From Bacteroidales bacterium (GTDB lineage: Bacteria; Bacteroidota; Bacteroidia; Bacteroidales; UBA3824), in NCBI GenBank assembly GCA_017417315.1, contig JAFPZK010000084.1:62001-126000 (forward strand): a stretch of DNA of 64,000 nucleotides, written 5' to 3'. The notes beneath the pieces are model-generated. The model searched no databases. It had not been told where the DNA came from and saw only the letters and a list, made by a program, of their open reading frames with translations. Both the position numbers and the translations under genes were made by a program. Each line of letters begins with the position of its first letter. The first letter of the stretch is position 1. This document shows, one piece after another, positions 8,000-15,604 of this stretch.

Positions 8000-9208
8000 T
8001 TATAACTCCTTCATTTCCAAAAATTTAAGCAAATGTACGTGGATTATGCCCTCCTCAGAAACTTTGGCGAAATTTGGCGACATTGACACTACGTATTTTG
8101 GAAAATTGTCCTTAATCATTTTCAAATTACCAAACTCGCGGTTGATTGTCTCGTCGGAAAACAGAAGATAAGTAGCCTGAATATAAACAGGATTTGAGTT
8201 TTTGACGGCGACAAAATCTATTTCCGAATTATAAAGTTGTCCCACAAAAACGTTGTAACCCAAGTTTTTAAGATGAAGATAAACGGCGTTTTCGATAAGT
8301 TTTTCGATGTCCTTGGCGTGGTTGTGTCCCGTAAGGATGTTGCGTAATCCTAAATCTTCAAAATAAAACTTGTCGTTGTTTTCAAAGATTTGTTTGCCGC
8401 GAATATCATAACGGTTTACTCGGTTGATAATGAAAGCATTGCAAAGATATTCCATATAATTTAGAATACCGCTTGCTGATGCTGACGGATATGTTTGACG
8501 AATTGATTTTGCAATGGAATTTGCCGAAATTAGTTTGCCTATGTTGTTGGCAATAAATGAGATAAGATTGTTAAGAACGGTAACATTCCTTATTTCCCTA
8601 CGTTCAACAATGTCTTTGAGGACAATGGTATTGAAAACATCTTGCAAATAACTGTAAATTAGTTCGTTGTTGCTGATATTTAGTGCGCTCAACTGTGGCA
8701 GTCCGCCAAAATCCAAATATTTCAGCAACGAATCTTCGCCGTTTTGCAATCCGTGAAAATCCAAAAATTCCTGATAATTAAGACTTTGAATGTGAAATTC
8801 TATATAACGGCCCGAAAGATAAGTTGCTAACTCGCTTGAAAACATTTTGGCGTTGCTTCCTGTAATCATTATGTGACATTCGTTGTCGGCTTGGAGACTG
8901 CGAAGTGTAAGTTCAAAATTTTTGATGTTTTGTATTTCGTCAACAAAAAGAAAATTTTCCTTGTTTTCTTGTAATTTAGCATTGACATATTCTCCAAATT
9001 CAACATTCGATACGATATTGTCAAAATCGCTCTTTTCCTTGTTGATATAGATAATATTGTTGTTAGGATTATCTTTTAACTTATTGATAATTAGTTTTAT
9101 AATACAACTCTTACCGACTCTTCTCTGACCGGTAAGTGCTATAATCAATCCCTTAGTTACGTATTCAAGGAGTTTATCAGTGTAACGGGTTCTGTCGTGT
9201 AATTCCAT
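8000..9208 (-). CDS. AAA ATPase with DUF4143-type C-terminal domain
   Basis: 402 residues. The N-terminal AAA_14-type domain has the Walker A motif TGQRRVGKS (about residues 26-34) and Walker B FLFVDEIQN, with ITGSNAK as sensor. The C-terminal half is of DUF4143 type and ends in a nuclease-fold-like strand pair (NSEIDFVAV and PVYIQATY) in which the usual catalytic Lys of PD-(D/E)XK enzymes is absent. Such ATPases are very common and multicopy in Bacteroidota and their function is unsettled; mobility or toxin-antitoxin roles have been suggested. The gene is flanked by TTTGGCGG arms (7957-7993 and 9324-9335) and preceded by three identical palindromes, suggesting that it travels or is regulated as a unit. 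Confidence 0.85.
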   Translation of the reverse strand: MELHDRTRYTDKLLEYVTKGLIIALTGQRRVGKSCIIKLIINKLKDNPNNNIIYINKEKSDFDNIVSNVEFGEYVNAKLQENKENFLFVDEIQNIKNFELTLRSLQADNECHIMITGSNAKMFSSELATYLSGRYIEFHIQSLNYQEFLDFHGLQNGEDSLLKYLDFGGLPQLSALNISNNELIYSYLQDVFNTIVLKDIVERREIRNVTVLNNLISFIANNIGKLISANSIAKSIRQTYPSASASGILNYMEYLCNAFIINRVNRYDIRGKQIFENNDKFYFEDLGLRNILTGHNHAKDIEKLIENAVYLHLKNLGYNVFVGQLYNSEIDFVAVKNSNPVYIQATYLLFSDETINREFGNLKMIKDNFPKYVVSMSPNFAKVSEEGIIHVHLLKFLEMKEL

Positions 9209-9223
9209 TTTTTTTGATTTTTA

Positions 9224-9316
9224 TAGTTTATAAACTAAAAACTGCACAAATATAGTAAAAATTTAGTTTATAAACTATAAATCCGAAAAAAATTTTAAAA
9301 TTTAGTTTATAAACTA
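9224..9316. repeat. three TAGTTTATAAACTA palindromes at 39-40 bp spacing
   Basis: The 14-bp perfect palindrome TAGTTTATAAACTA occurs at 9224-9237, 9264-9277 and 9303-9316. Starts are 40 and 39 bp apart, close to four helical turns, so the sites face the same side of the DNA. They lie directly upstream of the ATPase gene around its predicted -7 box. This is most simply an operator array for a dimeric repressor. Confidence 0.8.
9247..9254 (-). promoter_or_regulatory. -7 box of the 8000-9208 ATPase gene
   Basis: The minus strand reads TATATTTG, a perfect TAnnTTTG. It lies between palindromes 1 and 2; palindrome 2 covers the -33 position and palindrome 1 the transcript start, the arrangement expected for repression. 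Confidence 0.5.
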
Positions 9317-9323
9317 TTTTTTT

Positions 9324-9335
9324 AGATTTGGCGGA
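9324..9335 (+). repeat. single arm of the TTTGGCGG repeat
   Basis: AGATTTGGCGGA, identical to the right arm of copy A (7982-7993). With copy A it brackets the ATPase gene and its palindromes. The rest of 9336-9445 is AT-rich with no other structure seen. Confidence 0.6.
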
Positions 9336-9445
9336 TTTTATGTATGAGCGATGCCTAATAATGAGCCATGATAATTGAAATACCATAACCACGACAAGAA
9401 TATGCCATTTTGTCATATTTTAACAGTTGGCGTAAAAATTGTTTT

Positions 9446-10561
9446 ATGGGTATAAAAAAATTAATGAAGAATTATTCAAAAACATATCCAATTACGCTAC
9501 CAGAGGGAAATGAACCGCTGGTCATAGTAATATTTGTCTTGTTTTTAAAATGTTGTAATACAGAAGAATATACAAACAGCGAAACAACAAAACTTATCAG
9601 GTATTTACTTTCTAAAAACATTATAAACCGTAAAAATTTTAAGAACTGCAATTCAAACGGATATGCAGCGATGACTTGTGAAGATTTTTTCAACAGATTC
9701 CATCAGCAGCCGAAACCGATTCAGACAGAACTCATTCGTATTATGAACGAGTATGTCGGGACACTTACAATAGATGAAATTAATGATATATTGGTAAATG
9801 CAAATGACCATTTTGCGTTGAAAGAATTTGTAAAAAACTTGGATGTTAATGGTAAAAAGCGTATTATACAATTTTTCAATAAATGTGGAATTTTAATTAG
9901 AATAAATGACATTTTACTTTATCAGATTCAAATAAATCCCGTCGAAATAGTTCTAAAAGACGTGCAAATTTTATCAAATTTGATTGACAAACCAGAAAAA
10001 GACCTTGTTAATTTGCAGAATAAACTTGATTATTACTGCAACATTATTGACAAAGAAAAATTAAAAGGACATTCCTTAGAATTACAAGATATTTTGAATA
10101 AAATTCTCGGCAAACCACAATTCATAAATCTAATTGATACGGTATTGTCAGAAAAAAATGACAGAGGAAGTACTTCTGCTGACAAAATGACAAAACTATT
10201 GTCAGTTACGGTAAATGACAAATCGAAATTAGAACCAATACTCGAATTTTGCCAATTTGCTGTTGAAAAAGGCTATTATTCAGACAATTTACCTTTGTTA
10301 TTTACTGAATGTTTAAATATGACAGACAAAATTTTATACAATGAATCGAATAGGATTGCTCACTTTTATTTTTTCAAACGTATAAAGCAATATTCAAATA
10401 CTGACAATCTTGAAAATATTTTTACCACACTGTTTATCAAAACAAAAGGCAAAAGTAAAGGCAACACAATCTCCTTAAAATTAGGTGGCAACGAAGGTAA
10501 CGAAGATAAAAGGACAAAGGATTTCAAAAGCGAATTGGACAGGCTTCTGCCTGAGATTTAA
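9446..10561 (+). CDS. unrecognised AT-rich accessory protein
   Basis: 371 residues from ATG 9446 (MGIKKLMKNYSK); a longer TTG-started frame from 9410 is not preferred. A short hydrophobic stretch near residues 27-38 (LVIVIFVLFLKC) may be buried rather than membrane-spanning. The rest is Lys/Asn/Ile-rich and helical (EINDILVNANDHFALKEFV; SLELQDILNKILGK), ending in a charged tail (LKLGGNEGNEDKRTKD). No family was recognised. It is transcribed away from the ATPase and stands alone. Codon use is the most AT-rich in the window, consistent with recent acquisition. Confidence 0.6.
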   Translation: MGIKKLMKNYSKTYPITLPEGNEPLVIVIFVLFLKCCNTEEYTNSETTKLIRYLLSKNIINRKNFKNCNSNGYAAMTCEDFFNRFHQQPKPIQTELIRIMNEYVGTLTIDEINDILVNANDHFALKEFVKNLDVNGKKRIIQFFNKCGILIRINDILLYQIQINPVEIVLKDVQILSNLIDKPEKDLVNLQNKLDYYCNIIDKEKLKGHSLELQDILNKILGKPQFINLIDTVLSEKNDRGSTSADKMTKLLSVTVNDKSKLEPILEFCQFAVEKGYYSDNLPLLFTECLNMTDKILYNESNRIAHFYFFKRIKQYSNTDNLENIFTTLFIKTKGKSKGNTISLKLGGNEGNEDKRTKDFKSELDRLLPEI

Positions 10562-10569
10562 TTAATTGT

Positions 10570-10623
10570 CGGGATAATGCGGGATAAATACGGGATAATC
10601 AGCACTAAATACTTGTAATTTTG
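10570..10623 (+). promoter_or_regulatory. promoter with three phased CGGGATAA repeats
   Basis: CGGGATAA occurs at 10570-10577, 10580-10587 and 10591-10598, 10 and 11 bp apart, that is one helical turn each. The -7 box TAATTTTG (10616-10623, perfect TAnnTTTG) follows, 40 nt before the ATG at 10664. The repeats cover the expected -33 area and upstream, where no TTTG is present, so they look like binding sites for a regulator that helps the polymerase. Confidence 0.6.
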
Positions 10624-10663
10624 CAGCGATAACAAATTTATTAATTATTTAAAATTTATAAAA

Positions 10664-12007
10664 ATGAAAAAAGAAACCTCAAAATTATTGTTAACCACTG
10701 CAATCGGCGGAATTGCAGGCATTGCCGTCAGACATATTTTTTTTAGCAATTTGAAAGAAAGCGGTTATGATTTTATTTTTGCCTTATTGGGAGGCGCAGC
10801 GGGATACAGTATTTACAAAAGCCATCATATCAAGCATATAGAAACAAGAATTGCTGAAGATATAAAATTGTATGATGATAATGCAAGATATGTTGTTTAT
10901 GTTTATAGTCCTTATTATTCGCAATTAATGCTGTGGTCAATGTTCGAGGCTTCTGCCGAAAACGATGAAAAAAACTTTGTAAAGTGGTTGGATTATTGTT
11001 CTCGCCATGATTTTGAACCCTTGGTAAAAAAAGAATTATACGAGAATATAAAGTATATTCAAGACGAAAAAATAAAATTTTCGATAGAGGATTTTAAGTC
11101 TGAATTTAGAATGGCAAATTCTATAATAACTATAAAAGAAAACAAGCATGCAAAATACAAGGACTATATTTTCTATTTCCTTTGCGGAAAACCTAATGTC
11201 AATAATATCAACGATTTAAAATCAGAAAATGCCCGTATTTCTGCACCGTATTTTGTTATAAGAAAAGTAAAGCGAGAGAAGTTTATTAATGAATCAATAT
11301 TACGTTTTCTGCCGCAACGGGCAGTTTTGTCCGCATCAATTAGTGCCAATGTATTGGCAGGAATCGGTGTTGGAGGGGAAGTTTCATACGGTATAGGTCT
11401 GGCTGTTGATTCATACGGAAATTTAGCATTGTTCAATTGTTTTACGGCATTTGCAGGATTGGCATATAGTGGTGTGTCTGTGTTAAAAAGCAGTGGAAAT
11501 CATTGGCTGGGCATAATTCTTGCTGCTGGTGTTTCTGTTGATTGGTCAATAGATTTTAATTGGGATTTAGGAAATTTGGAAAATTTTATGGGAACTGCCT
11601 ACACTTCGGAATTTTTCAGTTTTCTGAACATTAATAACAATCATAATCCAAATAAAGTTGTCGGATTAGGTGTTAACACTCCTATAAAAGGGGCTTCTTT
11701 CAGTGTCGTAAATGTCTATGAATACCAAACAAAAGGTATTATTATTTCGCCTGAGTATGACTTAGAAATGATTACTGACGCTTGGGAAAGATTGAATAAT
11801 CAAATACCAAATGCCTATAAATCAAGTAAAAAAACTTATTCTTATTATATGGAAAACGAAACGTTGTTTTTAGGATGTTCCGTAAAAACTCCTCTTTCGA
11901 CAAAACATTATAAAACAAGTACATACTTGGAAGTGATGGAAGAAAATGATTATTATATAACTGTTAATGCAAAACGGAAATATGGAGAAAAGGGGCTGTC
12001 TGATTAA
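10664..12007 (+). CDS. unrecognised membrane-anchored protein with glycine-rich core
   Basis: 447 residues. Two N-terminal hydrophobic segments (LLLTTAIGGIAGIAV and FIFALLGGAAGYSIY) precede a soluble domain (about 60-225), then a Gly/Ser/Ala-rich beta-like region (about 230-310: LAGIGVGGEVSYGIGLAVDS, then VLKSSGNHWLGIILAAGVSV) and DFNWDLGNLENF. Similar glycine-rich stretches occur in secreted polymorphic-toxin proteins, but this is a visual likeness only. The N terminus has the same design as the protein at 4787-6451. The next gene begins inside its 3' end. No catalytic motif was recognised. Confidence 0.7.
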   Translation: MKKETSKLLLTTAIGGIAGIAVRHIFFSNLKESGYDFIFALLGGAAGYSIYKSHHIKHIETRIAEDIKLYDDNARYVVYVYSPYYSQLMLWSMFEASAENDEKNFVKWLDYCSRHDFEPLVKKELYENIKYIQDEKIKFSIEDFKSEFRMANSIITIKENKHAKYKDYIFYFLCGKPNVNNINDLKSENARISAPYFVIRKVKREKFINESILRFLPQRAVLSASISANVLAGIGVGGEVSYGIGLAVDSYGNLALFNCFTAFAGLAYSGVSVLKSSGNHWLGIILAAGVSVDWSIDFNWDLGNLENFMGTAYTSEFFSFLNINNNHNPNKVVGLGVNTPIKGASFSVVNVYEYQTKGIIISPEYDLEMITDAWERLNNQIPNAYKSSKKTYSYYMENETLFLGCSVKTPLSTKHYKTSTYLEVMEENDYYITVNAKRKYGEKGLSD

Positions 12008-12491
12008 TTTGATACTTTTGGCAATTCTTTTTGCCGTCGGAATGATAATTGGTAAACGCGTTGAAAATCAAAAAACTAAGAGCAAAACTGAGATTATCAA
12101 CATTGTTACAAATTCATTTCACGGTAACAGGGATAACTATGAGAAAATTGTAAAAATTTTTCAAGAAGGATATAATTCGGGAGAAGAATTGGAGTTACTG
12201 CACGACCGAGGCGGCAACATAGTCGGATTGCATAACAGCGATTCTGCTTTTCATATAAATGTTAGGGAAGCGGCTAAACGGATAAATTTTGAACGTATAA
12301 TTTATAGTTCGTATCCAGGACAAGCGAAATTTGTATTTGATATTTTCAATATGGAGAAAAATTACGTGATATTGCTGTATTCTTCATACTGTTTATCAGG
12401 AGGAAATGTATTTTCAGCAGAAGATCTACCTGATAAAGAAACTGGCTGGTATTATAAAATAGATGACAATTGGTACATAAAGTCCCCGTAA
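11982..12491 (+). CDS. small membrane-anchored partner protein
   Basis: 169 residues from ATG 11982 (MEKRGCLINLILLAILFAVG); ATG 11967 would add five. It overlaps the upstream gene by 26 nt in another frame, so translation is probably coupled. One N-terminal membrane segment is followed by a coiled region and a C-terminal domain with paired aromatics (KETGWYYKIDDNWYIKSP). This repeats the layout at 6438: a large membrane-anchored protein followed by an overlapping small one. No family was recognised; an immunity or chaperone role is a guess from gene order. Confidence 0.65.
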   Translation: MEKRGCLINLILLAILFAVGMIIGKRVENQKTKSKTEIINIVTNSFHGNRDNYEKIVKIFQEGYNSGEELELLHDRGGNIVGLHNSDSAFHINVREAAKRINFERIIYSSYPGQAKFVFDIFNMEKNYVILLYSSYCLSGGNVFSAEDLPDKETGWYYKIDDNWYIKSP

Positions 12492-12530
12492 ATTATAAAC
12501 CATCTTTTAGAGAGAACTATCTATAAATAT

Positions 12531-12619
12531 ATTTGGCGGATTTTGTTATTTATTTTCCGCCAAATCTACTAAAAAATCACAGATTTGGCGGATTTTAACA
12601 CTTATTTTCCGCCAAATCT
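12531..12619. repeat. TTTGGCGG hairpin cluster, copy C
   Basis: Four arms alternate in orientation: 12531-12540 (right), 12556-12567 (left), 12581-12592 (right) and 12608-12619 (left). The central pair forms a 12-bp stem with the 13-nt loop ACTAAAAAATCAC, differing at one loop base from copy A at 7957-7993. The cluster lies just upstream of the promoter of the broken ATPase gene. Confidence 0.8.
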
Positions 12620-12632
12620 GAAAAAATATGTT

Positions 12633-12640
12633 TATCTTTG
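12633..12640 (+). promoter_or_regulatory. -7 box of the broken ATPase gene
   Basis: TATCTTTG matches TAnnTTTG and lies 20 nt before the ATG at 12661. The last repeat arm (12608-12619) occupies its -33 area. Confidence 0.45.
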
Positions 12641-12660
12641 CGCAGTAAAATAAAAAAACT

Positions 12661-13951
12661 ATGGGCAGACTGATAGGCAGGAAAGAGTACGTAGAGGAGT
12701 TGGAGGACGTTTTTAAATCTTCCAAATCGGAATTTGTGGCAGTTTATGGAAGGCGTCGTATCGGAAAAACCTTTCTAATCGACTGCGTTTTTGACAACAG
12801 CCCTCAACCAACTTATCGAACAGTTGGAAACGATGGACAATGTATCCAAAAAGGTGATATTTTTTGACGAAATGCCGTGGATAGATACGCCAAAATCGGA
12901 TTTTCTGTCGTCGTTTGAGCATTTCTGGAACGGTTGGGCATCAAAACGCAACGATATAATGCTGATTGCCTGCGGTTCGGCTACATCGTGGATTGTTAAC
13001 AAATTGATTAACAACAAAGGCGGACTTCACAACCGCGTAACGCGCCGTTTAAGGGTAATGCCGCTGTCTGTTGCCGACTGCGGACAAATTTTGGCTCAAA
13101 AAGGAATCACTTGCGAAAAATACGACATCATATCATATTATATGGTCTTGGGCGGAGTTCCGTTTTATTGGACACTGATAAAAAAAGGTCTCAGCGTAAG
13201 TCAAAACATTGATTATCTGTTTTTTAACGAGGTTTCGCCGCTCAAAGACGAATTTCACTTGATGTATTCGTCGCTTTTTAAAAACCATCAGAAATACGTC
13301 AAAGTTGTAGAAACTCTCGGTACGAAAGCCAAAGGTTTCACCCGTCAGGAGATTATCGAAGCCACAGAACAGAACAGCGGCGGCGCACTGACGGAGATTT
13401 TGAGCGACCTTGAATTGTGCGGTTTCGTCAAAAAAAACATACCGCCCGATGCGTCTGTCAAAAATGCGCTTTATCAACTTGACGATTTTTACACGCTTTT
13501 TTATCTGCGTTTTTTGCGTGGCAAAAGCGGTCAAAACGGTGCGTGGTCAAAAATGGTTAACACTCCGAGGCTTAGCGCGTGGGCAGGTCTCGCGTTTGAA
13601 CAAGTGTGCATTCACAACAGCGCACAGATTTTGGAAAAACTCAAAATCGCCGGAATCAAAACAGAAATTTACCAGTGGAAAAGCCGCAAAATTGCCGGCG
13701 GCGCACAAATTGATATGATAATTGACCGAGCCGACAACGTTATAAACCTCTGTGAGATAAAGTTTTCTTCTGAAAAATTTGTCATCACCGCCGCCGTTGC
13801 CGACAACATCAGAAACAAAGCAGCAGTTTTCCGTCAAGAGACCGGCACAAAAAAATCAATTTTTATAACGATGATAACAACTTTCGGCATCGTCGAAAAC
13901 GAATATTCGGGACTTGTGCAAAACCAACTTACGGCGGAGGATTTGTTCTAA
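12661..13951 (+). pseudogene. broken AAA ATPase (DUF234 type): internal deletion plus frameshift
   Basis: The first frame (12661-12867) carries MGRLIGRKEYVEEL and the Walker A motif YGRRRIGKT, then loses homology after about 12790. The second frame, from about 12791, continues with Walker B (VIFFDEMPWIDTP), sensor (ACGSATSWI) and a full C-terminal domain with the nuclease-like AQIDMIID and INLCEIKF. Compared with the intact relative at 37800-39242, about 45-50 codons between Walker A and Walker B are missing and the halves are out of frame. The two ATPase motifs therefore cannot be joined in one polypeptide. Everything downstream is well preserved, so the event looks recent. Confidence 0.85.
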
Positions 13952-13982
13952 AAAACTTTGCAATATAATACATAAAATAATG

Positions 13983-14014
13983 TTTGGTCTTTTTGAAAAA
14001 AAGTCATATTTTTG
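13983..14014 (+). promoter_or_regulatory. promoter of the YifB/ComM gene
   Basis: TTTG (13983-13986), a 20-nt spacer, and TATTTTTG (14007-14014) match both boxes of the Bacteroidota promoter. The ATG follows 30 nt later at 14045. Confidence 0.65.
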
Positions 14015-14044
14015 CGTTTAGTTAATTTTTTAAACGGATAAAAA

Positions 14045-15583
14045 ATGTTAGTCAAGACATACGCAAGCGCAGTTCACGGAATAGACGCAACGACGATAAC
14101 CATTGAAACTGAAATGTCGCCGGGACTTTCAATCGACATCGTGGGACTGCCCGACAACGCTGTAAAAGAAAGCCAACTCAGAATTGACTCCGCTTTGCGC
14201 TCTGTCGGTTACAGAATGCCCGGCGAAAAAATCGTTATCAACATGGCTCCCGCCGACATCAGAAAAGAAGGTTCGCTTTACGATTTGCCGCTTGCTGTGG
14301 GTATTCTTGCGTGTTCTAACCAAATTAACTCCGACCATATAAGCGAATACATAATTCTCGGCGAACTTTCGCTTGACGGCAGCGTAAAAACCGTAAAAGG
14401 TGCATTACCAATTGCTATCCAAGCGGTTAAAGAAAAATTCAAAGGGATAATAGTTCCGAAAGAAAACGCACGAGAGGCGGCCGTCGTCAACAATTTGGAT
14501 GTTTACGGTGTTGCTGACATTCAAGATGTTATTGATTTTTTTAACGGTACTTCTGATATAGAGCCGGTTGTTGTTGACACAAGAAAAGAATTTTTTGAAA
14601 ATTATGAGGCAGTGGATTTGGACTTTGCTGACGTAAAAGGTCAGGAAAACGTAAAACGTGCTTTGGAAATTGCTGCCGCCGGCGGACATAATGTCATCAT
14701 GATAGGTGCGCCCGGTTCGGGAAAAACTATGCTCTCAAAACGTATTCCGTCAATTTTACCACCATTTACGTTAAGAGAATCTTTGGAGACGACGAAAATA
14801 CATTCCGTTGCAGGAACTCTGCCGAAAGACTCGGCTCTTATGACAACAAGACCTTTCCGCAGTCCTCATCACACAATTTCGGACGTTGCTTTGGTAGGTG
14901 GCGGGTCGTATCCACAACCGGGCGAAATTTCGCTTGCTCACAACGGCGTTTTGTTTTTGGACGAGTTACCCGAATTTAAACGTCAGGTTTTAGAGGTGTT
15001 GCGTCAACCGTTGGAAGATAGGGAAATAACCATTTCAAGAGCGAAATTTTCTGTTAACTATCCTGCAAGTTTTATGCTTGTCGCCTCTATGAACCCGTGT
15101 CCGTGCGGCTATTACAATCACCCTGAAAAAGAGTGTGTCTGCACGCCAGCTCAGGTCAAAAAGTATTTAAATAGGATTTCAGGACCGCTTTTGGATAGAA
15201 TTGACATTCATGTTGAAGTAGTTCCCGTACCGTTTAAAGATTTGTCTATAAGGCAGTTGTCGGAGTCGAGTGCGGAAATCAGGAAACGTGTTGTAAGAGC
15301 GAGAGAAATTCAGCAGCAGCGTTTTGCCGATTCGCCGAAAATTCATTGTAACGCACAAATGTCGAGCAGTAAAATCCGCACGTTTTGTCGCATTGACGAC
15401 GGCGGCATGACGCTGTTGAAAAATGCTATGGAAAAACTCGGACTTTCAGCCCGTGCCTACGACAGAATCCTAAAAGTTTCGCGCACCATTGCCGACCTTG
15501 AAGGCTCTGAGGACATCAAACCGTATCACATCGCAGAGGCTATTCAGTACCGAAGTTTGGATAGAGATAACTGGGGAATGTAA
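14045..15583 (+). CDS. comM: YifB/ComM-family Mg-chelatase-like AAA+ ATPase
   Basis: 512 residues with the three parts of the family: an N-terminal Lon-protease-like fold (about 1-180; [20 protein letters not shown]), a Mg-chelatase AAA+ core with Walker A GAPGSGKT (about residues 220-227) and Walker [10 protein letters not shown], and a C-terminal lid with [17 protein letters not shown] four-cysteine patch ([19 protein letters not shown]) in the core is typical. In Vibrio, ComM is a hexameric helicase that helps branch migration during natural transformation; the role here is probably in recombination but is not shown. It has its own promoter and no co-directional neighbour. Confidence 0.93.
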   Translation: MLVKTYASAVHGIDATTITIETEMSPGLSIDIVGLPDNAVKESQLRIDSALRSVGYRMPGEKIVINMAPADIRKEGSLYDLPLAVGILACSNQINSDHISEYIILGELSLDGSVKTVKGALPIAIQAVKEKFKGIIVPKENAREAAVVNNLDVYGVADIQDVIDFFNGTSDIEPVVVDTRKEFFENYEAVDLDFADVKGQENVKRALEIAAAGGHNVIMIGAPGSGKTMLSKRIPSILPPFTLRESLETTKIHSVAGTLPKDSALMTTRPFRSPHHTISDVALVGGGSYPQPGEISLAHNGVLFLDELPEFKRQVLEVLRQPLEDREITISRAKFSVNYPASFMLVASMNPCPCGYYNHPEKECVCTPAQVKKYLNRISGPLLDRIDIHVEVVPVPFKDLSIRQLSESSAEIRKRVVRAREIQQQRFADSPKIHCNAQMSSSKIRTFCRIDDGGMTLLKNAMEKLGLSARAYDRILKVSRTIADLEGSEDIKPYHIAEAIQYRSLDRDNWGM

Positions 15584-15604
15584 AGGAACATTCCCCAGTA
15601 ATTT

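Noticed and set aside
9224..9316. Possible minimal CRISPR array (three repeats at even spacing)
   Set aside because: The repeats are only 14 bp, the intervals are AT-rich and not spacer-like, and no cas genes are present; an operator array fits better.
12661..13951. Programmed frameshift joining the two ATPase halves
   Set aside because: The intact relative shows that about 45-50 codons are missing at the junction, and no slippery heptamer was seen there, so this is damage rather than recoding.
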